Assembly: GCF_027244095.1 (NCBI RefSeq) | Contig: NC_069670.1 | Location: forward strand, 16,821,320 to 16,885,319 | Direction: 5' to 3' | Length of the DNA stretch: 64,000 bases | DNA from: Hemicordylus capensis | Lineage: Eukaryota; Chordata; Lepidosauria; Squamata; Cordylidae | Shown here: piece after piece, positions 12,401 to 24,300 of the stretch | How positions within the stretch are numbered: position 1 is the stretch's first letter | Layout: the number at the start of each line of letters is the position of its first letter | Made by a program: the position numbers and the translations under genes | Notes under the pieces: generated by a model | Databases searched by the model: none | Seen by the model: only the letters and a program-made list of their open reading frames with translations | Told to the model about the DNA's origin: nothing

Positions 12401-15400
12401 GGACAGGGCCTTTGCCTGAGGGACCCTTCTCATTGGTCAGTTTTTGGATGCCACCCAAACCCCTAAGCTTTGTCAAAACTATAGTGTGTAAAGAGCCAAA
12501 GGTAAATCTGGTCAGCCACATAAACAGACCCTACACTGGTTGCAAAGTAGTTCCCTAAGTGCACGCAGATGTCATCTCTTACACCAAACACCAACATTAT
12601 TAATTAAATAAAACTAATAGATGGATTCTTCACAGTGCTGGTGGATGTCTTAGATATTTACTTGTTTTTCTTCAGGCACACAGCTGGCAACCAGGAATCA
12701 AGAACCCCTACCGGGGCACGGTGGTCTGGATGGTACCTGAGAACGTGGACATCATGGTGACTCTCTATCGGGTACGACCGCCATGGTGTTGGGGATCCAG
12801 CCCAGCCCAGGCGGGCTTTGGCACATGCAGGATTTTAAAAGGAGGAGGATTCAGGGGGGGAAATTGAGGGGACATAAAAAGGGCAAGTGAGGGTCAGGGT
12901 GAGATTTTCATCTCACATGTCAGATTTTTGGAATTGAGGGAATAGCATGTGATGCATTAACACAGGGATTCCCAACGTTGGGACCCTAGATGGACTACAA
13001 CTCCCATCATCCCCAGCCACAATGGCAGGAGATGATGGGATTTGTAGTCCAACGTCATCTGGAGACCCACGGTTGGGAGCATTAACGCACTCATTCTCAA
13101 CACATTTTCCCTGAAGGAAGTCCGAATAGTTTTGAGGAAGTTAACTTTCAAGGAAGTGTGTTAAAGATTGCAGCCTTATTTTAATGCCCAGTGTGTGAGT
13201 CAGCAACGGGTCTAGTAATGTGGGCGGCGGGAGGAGGGGGTGAGATGTTGCCTGAGAGGGACATGCCCCCCTCGCCCGCCCCCTACCCACGCCCAACACC
13301 ACCTATGATACCTTCCTGGTGGCAGGTCCTTAGCTGGAACTGGGTGTGAAGGCTTGGGAGAATGGTTTCCAGAAAGACTTGGGCTGTACCTGTTGCATTT
13401 GTTTCTTTGCGTGCAGGTAAACATCCTGACCGCACGATTGCTATGGTTGCCCATAACGTGCTCCTATTCAAACATTATGTTCAACACTCTTGCAACCTGC
13501 GTACAATAAACACAGGTACAGATCTGTAGGCAGGTACAGTCATTCACATGTTATCTTGAGCGCAGGTTCAGCAGTCCACTTGCTGTCTGGACCATGCATT
13601 TGAGGGGCCTGCACCCAGGTTCTCTTTTAAAGTGAAGGCAACTACAGTCATCCACACAGAAACACGTGCCAGGGTACAGACATCTGAACACATGTATGAC
13701 ATAATGTCTAAATAGGTCTCCTGCAGCTTATTGGGAAGCTGTGCTCCAAACCGGAGGGCGTTTATAGAAACCTTAGTCCCACGTGTTGTATTTATTAATT
13801 TATTTTTACATTTACGTCCTGCTCTTCCTCCGAGGAGCCCAGAGTGGTGCACACAGAAATATTTATCCTCACAGCAACCCTGCGAGTTAGGTTAGATAAG
13901 CAACTAGCCCAAAGTACCCCAGTGAGTTTTGTGGCTGAACCAGAATTTGAACTCGGAACTCTCCAGTCCTAGTCCAACACTCTAACCACGACGGCTCTCA
14001 TTGCACCCCACTGGATGACCCCCTTTCTTTTTTCTCTTCCAGGACCCGCACGTAGAGGAATACGAGGACAAGGATTGGACCTTTGTGATTGAAAATGTAC
14101 ATTCACGGGGCCTTGGGACCGAGGGTGGAGCTTGGTTTAGTTTGGCTGTAGAACAGAGATGGAGAGTTAGGACTCCAGGGTGATGTCTCTGCCACCAGAA
14201 GCAAAACAGTGTCTTGGTCATGTTTCTTATTTATGGTTTTGATTGTTTTATTATCTATGTTTGATTCTAATGTAAACCGCCCTGAGCCACTTTAGGAAGG
14301 GTGGTATATACACTGAATGAACGAACAAATCATTTTTAAAAACCCGTTTGCCCTGTGTAAATGGTGGATGGGTTAACTATGGCAAAGCCATCTGAGCGCT
14401 CAGACTCTTAGGTCCCATGGCAATTGACGAGTTGGGGGCTGGGGGGAATCCTGGAACCCTATTGTTAATGCTGGGATTGCATGGTGGTTTGATGGCAAGT
14501 GAAGGCAGGGTAGGTCTATCTGATGGCAAGTAAAGGCAGGGTAGGTCTATCTGATGGCAAGTGAAGGCAGGGTAGGTCTATCTGATGGCAAGTGAAGGCA
14601 GGGTAGGTCTGTCTGATGGCAAGTGAAGGTCTTCAGATCAGGGATGGAGTGAGAGGTTAGGAGCACTCAGAGTGTTCAGAGGGGTGGATTGTGGGGAGCA
14701 GGAGAGACCTGTAGTGGGGTGCATGTGTCAGTTTCTTGGCAAACGTGGCGACTGTTTTCCACTCCGCCCCCCTCCAGGAATCGAAAGGTCGGCGCAAGGT
14801 GCTGGCATCGGTGGACGTGAATCTTAAACGCTTTGCCAGCCCCACACCCACCCAGGTGGACCTGAAGCTGAAGCTGAAGCCCCGCTCAGTGAAGGTGGTG
14901 GCGGCCACGTTGCAGCTCACCATATCCTGCGTGTTCCTGCGTGAGGGGAAAGCCACGTGAGTTCCACCGGTGCCCCGGGGGAGAAGGGGGTTGCAGTGGG
15001 GAAACTCCCGTTAACCAGAGCCCGGCCTGGGCTCTGTTGATCCTTCTCACTTATGTAGAGCAGGAGCTGGAGTAAGCAAAGGGGTATCTCGCTAGGAGGA
15101 GAGCTGGCCTCGTGGCTGCAAGCATGAATGGTCCCCTTTGCTAAGCAGGGTCTGCCCTGGTTTGCATCTGAATGGGAGACTCCATGTGAGCATTGTAAGA
15201 TATTCCCCTCAGGGGATGGAGCCTCTCTGGGAAGAGCAGAAGGTTTCAAGTTCCCTCCCTGGCAGCATCTCCAAAATAGGGCTGGGAGAGATTCCTGCCT
15301 GCAACCTTGGAGAAGCCGCTGCCAGTCTGTGTTGATAATACTGAGCTAGATAGACCAATGGTCTCTGACTCAGTATATGGCAGCCCCCTATGTGCCTATG

Positions 15401-18400
15401 ATCACTTGGCCTCAAATGAGGAGTCTGGTATGCGCAGTCTCCTGTATGGGTCCAGGACAGGCTGGGGTCCATTTTTGTCGCAGGCAGGCAAGGAACAAGG
15501 GACCAGAGCAGAAGGCAGAGTCACAAATAAGCTGGCTTCCAGCAATTGGATTAGACAGGTGAGAGTCACGAGGGCCAGAAGCAAAAGACATGGGGCATAC
15601 CCTGTGGCTTTTGGCACCCTGGGCAAAGTTTGACTCAGGCACCCTCCAGCCGAGAAATGCAGAACCCCGGCGGCTTTAACTTGAACTGCACCAGCGGCTT
15701 ATTCATGAGGGTAGAATGACCAGTCCACATGGATGACCAGTGAGCGACTAACCCGCGAGGGGTTGAGGATACAGTGGCAGAGAGTTCCCCTTCTGGTATT
15801 TTTTTTTGGGGGGGGGGACTCTAACACCTCAGAAACGAAAAGATGCTCTTGTTGATTTGGAAATCCATCCTGAGACCATTTCTTTTTGGAAATGAATACC
15901 AAGGCAAGCCATTTGTCTTCCAAGAGAAGGAGTGCGGCTTGTAAGACGAGCTGTTTATTAGGCACTGAGGTGCAGTGAGCCAAGCAGGCTGTGTATTTTG
16001 GGGAGCAGGGTAACACTTACATTCTTACACCCCGGCGCAGTACATCCAGGCTGGAATACAAGAGGGAGGGAGAGAGAGAAGATTGGGCAGTGCTATATTC
16101 TGGCACTGTCTATGCCCTCACCCCATAAGAACTGGCGCCGTAGGCAACTGCCTCACTCTACCTAGTAGACAGGCTGACCCAGCAAAGACAGGCTGGTGCT
16201 CGTGTTCAGGGTAGGGCACGGAGCGAGGCTGTGTTGCTACTTGGTAAGACGGGTTGCTCGGACTGAAATCTGGAACAACCCTTCTATAGAGCTAACCAGC
16301 CCCTGTTGGTTCCTCTGGTCACATGGGCTGGAATTGCAGTACCGACTCCAGCCACTCTTAAGGGCGGTGCTGTAGAGCATCAGAGGTCAGGGCGATAATT
16401 GTGTGTTAGCTCTCTTGGGGAGCTTAAAGGGTAGGACGTCCGGGTCCTGCTTCCAGAGTTGCTGGTTCGAGCCTCCTGGTGCCTGATGCTTCCTGTTGAT
16501 CCGAAGGCAGCTGTTCATCTGTGACACCCATCCCCCTTCTCTCGAAATTCCAGCGATGAGGACATGCAGAGTTTGGCCAGCCTGATGAGCGTCAAGCCCT
16601 TGGACATTGGCAACATGGACGATTTCGCTGACAGCGAGGAGGAGGAGGAACCCCCTAAGCAGAGCCAGCAGGAGGATGCTATGGGCCAAGGTGTGCCCTC
16701 TACAGGTGGGGCAACTTTCCTCCGCCCATAATATCACATTTCCCAGCCCACAGACTCCTATTGGCTAGATTTTTGGAAAGACATAAGAGGGCGATTCAGG
16801 CTTTCTCCTCTGGTCTGGGAAATCGCTAACTGCTGTTCTCACCTCTCTCCTTGCAAGATTTTGATCTGGAGCTGTCGAGCAGACTGGGTTTATCCGAGGA
16901 ATATGAATACAAATACAACGGTTATTTATATACCACTTTTCAGCAAAAGTCCCCAAAGCGGTTGAAGTAGATATAAATAAATAAAAGTGCTCCCTGTCCC
17001 CAAAGGGCTCACAGTCTAAAAAGAGACATAAAACAAGTACCAGCAACAGCCCCTGGAGGGATGCTGTGCTGGGAATGGAGAGGTCCAGTTGCTTTCCCCC
17101 TGCTCAGTAAAGAGAATCACCACGTTTAAAAGGTGCCTCTTTGCTCAGTTAGCCGGGGGACATTCGAACTAGCTGGCAGAGGAGCCAGGGTTTTGCGAGG
17201 AGCTCTGTTTTGCTTGAGCATAGGAACATAGGGAGCTGCCATCTACTGAGTCAGACCGTTGGTCTGTCTTGCTCAGTATTGTCTTCACAGACTGGCAGCG
17301 GCTTCTCCAAGGCTGCAGGCAGGAGTCTCTCTCAGCCCTATCTTGGAGGTTCTGCCAGGAAGGGAACTTGGAACCTTTTTCTGCTCTTCCCAGAGCGGCT
17401 CCATCCCCTTAAAGGGAATCTCTTCCAGTGCTCACACTTCTAGTCTCCCATTCAAATGCAACCAGAGCGGACCCTGCTTAGCTAAGGGGACAAGCCCTGC
17501 TTGCTGCCACCAGACCAGCTCTCCTCTCCTTACAGCGGAGGTGCTGCAAGATGTTTGGCGGTCACGATCCACTTGCAGAGCAGCTGAGGTCTTGCAGTGG
17601 ACCTGACCAGGGGCAGAGCTTTAGGCGCCCTGGAATACCAGAAGGCAGGCCTGCCTCCATGCTCAAGTCCCAATTACAGGCCCTGTGCCAAGTGCCCCAA
17701 CCTTCAGAAGAACGGTGGCCGGCCGGAGATCAGCAGTGGCCCCTCGGCTATGGAATCCCCTCTCCAGGGAGGCCCAGAGAGGGTGTTTTCCCTCCCCTCC
17801 TCCTGGAGGCAGGCTGGCTGTCCAAACCAGCAAGACGCTCAATGTGTCATTTCCGTTTGCCTCCGCCCCCCGCTAGCTTTTCTTCCTTGCTCTCTCAGGA
17901 GACCCTGGGTCGTCTTTGCCTTGCTGGAAGGAGCCCTGGGAGCCAAGGGTGGGATTTCCAGGCCCCCGCTTCCGCCCCCCCCCTCGCCCCCACCCAGTAG
18001 CAATGCATCCACTTCTGCTCGAGTCACCGTCTTCTCTCTTTCCTTTCCTCCTTTTTCTTCCTGTCTTGTTGCGTCTGTTCAGGATTGCTCCAAAATGTGT
18101 TGACGGACTATTTCTCAGGTAGGCCCCCCCCGCCCCATTTCAAGGTGGGCTTCGCACCCTTTCCACCCGGTGGTCCTTTTCACAGTCGGGGAAAGGACCC
18201 TCTGAGATTTTCTGCGGCACACTGGGTGGGCCGGGCGGGAATCCGGATGCGTGCGGTGGTGGCATATTCCAGCTCCGCTAGCCCAGAGCACCAGAGTGTG
18301 AGTGTGTGAGAAGCCAAGGGGTTCTCTTGCTTGTGGGACTTGTGGGCTTGCATTTTGAATCGCTTCCGTTTTGACAGTGAAGTGTGCCAGAGGCTGGTAC

Positions 18401-21287
18401 CCAAAGGGGCCAGGCCCGTAGCTCAGTGGCAGAGCATCTGCTTTGCATGCAGAAGGTCCCCGGTTCAATCCCTGGCAGCATCTCCAGGTAGGGCTGGGAA
18501 AGACTCCTGCCTGGAACCTTGGAGAGCCGCTGCCAGTCCGTGTCGACAATACTGAGCCAGATGGACCAAGGGTCTGACTCCGTAGAAAGCAGCTTCCTGT
18601 GTTCATCGACAGTATCCATGGCGGGACGCTTGCTTTGCATGCAGAAGATTCCAGGTTTGATCTGAAAGCCCAGAGAGTAGAAAATAGCTAGATACCCCTG
18701 ACAAAGATTCCCTCTTCTAAAAATCAGTGGCAGAGCCCTGCTTGACCTGGGGAAGGTCCCAAGTTCAATCCCTCGCAGCATCTCCAGTGAGGGCTGGGAG
18801 AGATCCCTGCCGGAGCCCCAAAGAGCTGCTGCCAGTCAGTGCAGACAATACTGAGTTGAACGGACCGAGAGTCGGGCTCGGTAGGAAGCAGCTGTATGTG
18901 TTCAGTGGACCTGTGGCTTCATTTCGGCTGGGGAGGGCAGTTAAAGTGCCAGGGACTTCACAGAAAAAGGGCCAGGGGGCTGAAGAGAGAGGCAGAACCA
19001 TGCAGGTATTCTGCAAGGACGTTCTGGACGTGGGAGGGCAGGAATGGGCATTGAAGCATCTGGAAGATAGCAGGATGCAGTGGCCAGGCAGCAAATGAAA
19101 TCTTACCCTCTCCTCTTTTTCTCTCTCTCCTCCTGCACCCCTCCTTTTTCTTTTTCTTCCTGGACTTTTGCACAGACACTTCCTGGGATCTGAGCACCCT
19201 GGCGGAGGAAGAGGAGGACTCGTCCGCCCAGAGCTCAAGCCAAGCCACGTCGGGCATCGGTGCCCCTTCCAGGAACCTCAGGAAGGAAGGTAAGATCAAG
19301 GCAGCTGTATGCGGGGCGGGGTGGGTGGGGGTTGTACCTCCAGTTTGGAGGGCAGTGGGCTGGGCAGGCAGAAGGTCTCGTGGGCCAGCGTGAGGGAAGG
19401 CTGAGAGTCCCAAATCCTAGGCAGTGCTGGCATCAGAAAAGAGTGCAATTTGGAGGGTGGGGGGTATAGAAAAAGCAAAAGGCGGGAGGGCACACACACA
19501 CACCCCGTTAGATTTGAGAAATCTAGAAATAATGATGTCTTCGGCCTGAACGTTCCTATCGAAAGCACGTTTCCTGCTAGAGTTTTGATGGGATTGACGT
19601 CTCCTTGAAGAGACTACAGTGCCACTTGCAATTTGTTGATTCAGCAAGGGGGGAGAGCTACTTATCTGGGGGAGGGTTCTTGCGCACACACACACACACA
19701 CCCTTCCCCATTTGCCTCCAGGCTCTCCTGTGTCCCAGAGAACTGCAGGTTCCCACCACTACACCCCCCGTGCCGGGAAATGGCACCCCCATTTTTATAT
19801 CTGTGCGGAATGAGTCTTGTTCTGGGCAGCAGTATCAAGGCAGCGTGTGCATACATGCATTCAGAGCGGGGCCTTCCTGATTCAACCTGAGCAGGATCGA
19901 AAATTAACTGAGCAGACATTAAAAAAAACTTGTCGGTGCACACACATGAGCACGCTTTAGAGGGAGCACTGCCCCATATGCTGTACCCCTAGGCAGGGAA
20001 AAGATGTTTCTGCTCCTATTGAGAGGGACAGGATCCTGCCAGGGGAAAGGAGGCAGTTCCAGGGAACCAGCTCTGCTACCCTTCCCTCCCTTCCCCTCAT
20101 TTCATTCATCTTTGCACTAAAGACCACGACTTACATGCAGCATTTTCTCTCTGCCTCTATTTCTACATCCGTGCCCTTTTGGGGACTTGCCTTGTTTTAT
20201 TAATATTTTTTTTGCAGCTGTCTTCCTCCTTTACTTAAAAAAAAAAAATCTGATCTTTTTTAGCACTCTTTGGAGACACTTCTCCATCCGCCTTGCAGTT
20301 CAGCTTCCTTTAAACCTGGAGGGTTTCTCTTCCCCTCCAGCAGCGGCCGGCCCCTTTCCCGTCTCCAGTGCCTCCTGGCTGCTCTCCACAAGGGACTCAG
20401 GCCTGCAGCAAAACCAGTGCTGCTGTGCTTGCTGGCCCAGGCGGCAGCAGCATGGTGGGAAGGAGCCATGCTGGTCCGTGGTGGTGATGTAATCTAGGGC
20501 AGGGGTTTCCACCTGGGGTCCACAGAGAGGGTTGGACTACATCTCCCATCATTCCCAGGGGCTCAACAGCATCCAGGGATCCAAAGCTGAGAATCCTTGT
20601 TCTCCGGGCAGAAGCTGGCAAGCAGGAACCATCTGAAATTTGAACCCCTTAGTTAGGGGGGGCGTTTCCTTTCCTCTTCCCCACCCTGGGCCCTCTCTTT
20701 TCTGCCTGGACCTTTTGTGGAGGAATCGACGTGATGGTTCTGACATTCTAGAAGCCGTTAGTAAAGTTCTGGGTCTCGAGAAATAGTTCCACACCCTCCT
20801 GGCCTTACTAGCTTCTCTAGGAGGCCAGAGAACAAACTCGGTTCCTTTACCGGACAACAGAGTAGGTGCAGGATGGTGGCGTGGGGGTGGGAGGAGAGAT
20901 TGTGGCTGCCCCAAATCTGCTGTCTCGAGGCTGGCCGCTTCACCCGGCTGTCCCCATGGGCATCTGAAATGTTGGGGTGAGGGGGACACAGCTCACTGGT
21001 GGAGCAACAGCTTTGTGTCCAGAAAGGTCCCAGGTTCACTCCCTGGCAGCATCTCCAGGTAGGGCTGGGAAAGACTCCTGGCTCGAACCTTGGAGATTCA
21101 CGGCCAGCCAGTGTAGACGACACTGAGCTAGATGGACCAAGGGTCTGACTCAGTTTAGGGCAGCCTCCTATGCTCCTCCTACATGTGGGAGGAGCCTCCT
21201 ATGCTCCTCCCACATTGATTTAGTTTTGATTTTAATTGTGGTGTTTTAATTTTTATGTCAACCTCCCTGAGCCATTTTTGGAAAGGC

Positions 21288-21334
<47 letters not shown>

Positions 21335-24300
21335 CAAATAAATAAATAAGATAAATTTCTCTTTACTTTTGAGGAATGGGGCCATAGCTTAGAAGCAGGC
21401 CTGCCCAACGTAGGCTCCTCAGTGGTTTTAGGACTACAGCTCCCACAATCCCCAGCCACAGTGGCCAAGAGCCAAGGAGGATGGGAGTTGTAGGCCAACA
21501 TCTGCAGGGAGGCCGAAGTGGAGCCACCCTGGCTTAGAGGAAGAGCATCTGCTTGGCCTGCAGAAGGCCCCAGGTTCAACCCCGGCAGCATCTCCAGCGA
21601 GGCCCGGGAAAGACTCCTGGCTGGAACCCTGGGGAGCTGCTGCCGGTCAGAGTGGGCAGCCCTGAGCTCGCTTGCCCTTGCAGAGTGCCCCTCGGGGCCT
21701 GGTGCCGCTTGGGTCCGGCATCCCTCCAACCGCTCGCCTTTGCTCTTGTCTCTGCAGCTGATGCAGAAGTCCCCAAACCAGCCTGTGGCTTCCCGGACGG
21801 CAGGGCCATCCTCCCTGGCGCCCTGCCTCTGACAGCGGAGTCCGCTCCGGCTGCCTCCCCAGCACCAGCCCTTGCAGTAAGTGGTGCCGCATGTGCAGGG
21901 AGTATGGGGTATGGAGGGGCAAGCGATGTCCGCCCAGGAGGAGTGACTGGCGTCCCAGGAGGGCCGGGCACCGGGCACCAAGCGACGGGCACCTTCGCAG
22001 AGTTGGCACGGGCGGGGGCCGAAGAGGAGAAGGAAGAGAAGGGGTCGGAGCTGTCGCCGGATCGGCCAGCGGGCGCTGAAGTCAGGTGAGTGCTGCTTCG
22101 GACGGGGGCGGAGGAGCTCGGACACCTGGGTCCCATTCCTGAATAAGAGGGGAGGGGATCTAGTGGAGGGACAGCCAAAAGGGGGATCTAGTGGAGGAAG
22201 GAGCAAAAGGGGTGGGCTGTTCTTTCCCGAGTGCCAGAACTACTACTACTATTTATTGTTCTGTACTCCGCCTTTCCTGGTTCAAAAAGTAGCACAAGGC
22301 GGCTTACAATAAAAATCAACCTCTGAAAAGATGTGTGTACAGTGGTCCCTCTACTTACGAAATTAATCCGTTCCGAATGCACATTTGTAAGTCGAAAAAT
22401 TCGTAAGTCGAAAAGCGGTTTCCCATAGGAATGCATTGGGAACGGATTAATGCGTTCCGGAGCCTAGAAAAAAGACCCAGACCCACAGTAAGGCTTGCAA
22501 ACTGCACAGGAACATTTCTTTTCAAGAATAAACAGGCAGTAAACAGGCAGGCAAGTCAAGGAAACCGCATGTAAAATTTGTAAGTCGAGGAAACGCCATC
22601 TAAAAATTTGTAAGTCGAGGAAACCCCATCTAAAAAATTGTAAGTCGAAAAAACCGCATCTAAAACCGGATCTAAAACTGCCGTTTGTAACTCGAAAAAT
22701 GCTTATGTCGAGTAGTTTGTAAGTCGAGGGACCACTGTATATATATATGAAATACAACATGTACAAGTGAGAAATGGTAATACCGTAATTACCTGAATCG
22801 TAAGACTAGCTCCCCCCACCCCCAGTTCTTTAATGTTCGAACTTTGGGGTGTTGCCTTAAATTTCGAGTCGTCTTCCTTCCAAGTAAATACAGGTATAAC
22901 CTGTATTCGACCTCTGTTTTTCAAGGGGGTCATCTTAAATTCAGCATCGTCTTCTGTTCAGGTAAATACGGTAATTGAGTTGTACTCCGCCTTTCCTGGT
23001 TTAATAAAAAAGCACAAGGCGGCTTACAGTAAAAGACGGCATCTGAAAACATAGCAATGAAATGCTGTATATTAGCCTGAGATGGAGCTTTCCTCGCTTT
23101 CTGTCCTCTGCTTTGTCTTTGGAATACGGTGCCTTTTGCTTTGGGTGGATCAGCACATGGGCAGCAAGCAAAAAGCAAGCATGGACATGAGCTGCTAGTT
23201 TCGCTTCTCTTTTTCTTTGGGGTGCTGGGCGGGTGCCAGATGTAGCTTCCCTTCCTTCTCTGACCAAGGGGCAGGTTGTTCCACCCGCAGGGAGAAAAGA
23301 GAAGTTTGTGCACAAGAATAATTGGGAGCTCAGAGGCCCCCAGATACTGGGGGATTCCGCTGTTTAGTAGGAAGTAGGGAAGGGAGCAGGTTCCTGCACT
23401 GCCTGAAGCCCTGATCTTTAAAATGAGCCCGGACTAAATTTCTTTGCAGGTGGACTGGAAAGCTCAGAGGAAGGTGAGGGCCGCGTTAGAGGCAGGGAAT
23501 GAAATACAGGGTAGCCCTTCTTATCCAGACCAAATTGGCCATGGAGTTCTGCCTTCCCTGGCTGGCAGCATGTGACTTGGCTCGCTTGCTCGAGCCACCT
23601 GCAGCTACTGTATTTACCGAAATACAAATCTAGGCTTTTCCCAAGTTCTTTGATCTTAGCAATTGGGGGTGGGGAGTGGCCGTCTTAAATACAGAGTGCT
23701 GTTCCTTTTGGGTCAATACAGGTATGGCTTGTATTTAACCTTTCCTTTTTAAGCGGGTTGTCTTAAAATCAGGGTCGTCTTCTGTTCGGGGAAATACTCC
23801 CTCTGCAGGTGCCTCTTTCTGGGTGCCGCTGCAGATGCCCGCTGGGGTCTAGAGCATGGGCCCTGTTTGGTGGGCCGGAGATAGTGGGGGGTCTGTCCTT
23901 GCTTGCTAGCTAGCAGGAGAGAAGGAACCGCCTTTCCTCTCAGCTCACCCTGCACCCAGTGCAGAAGACAAAAAAAGAAGAAGAAGAAGAAGAGCCTCTT
24001 TGTGGCGGAGAGCTGTGGGCTATTGTGCAAGATGGCGTCGGGGCTGACCCCCCGTTGCGAAAGCAACCCAAGGAGTTGCTGGCAGAAGCACATTTAGTAA
24101 GAGGGCAGCATGAGCTGTGGGTGATTCAAGAGGCCATGCCTCAGGATCCGTTGCAAGGTTGCCTTGGAGGGCAGGATAGGAACGTAGGAAGCTGTCTTCT
24201 ACTGAGTCTGACCCTTGGTCCATCTAGCTCAGGATTGTCTACCCAGACTGGCAGCGGCTTCTCTGAGGTTGCAGGCAGGAGTCTCTCTCAGCCCTCTCTT

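Noticed and set aside
15125-15200. 5S rRNA gene
   Set aside because: Only the internal part resembles 5S, with many changes, and it is joined to a SINE body.
17540-18005. Possible extra EHBP1L1 exon between exons 6 and 7
   Set aside because: Open frames exist but no acceptor/donor pair keeps phase 1, and the text resembles repeat-derived sequence.
18420-18480. Functional tRNA-Ala gene
   Set aside because: A and B boxes are present, but the 3' half of the acceptor stem is missing and the sequence continues into the SINE body; many copies share this.
21334-22206. 290-residue minus-strand open frame
   Set aside because: Runs through a SINE, a palindromic element and the antisense of exon 9; no recognisable domain.
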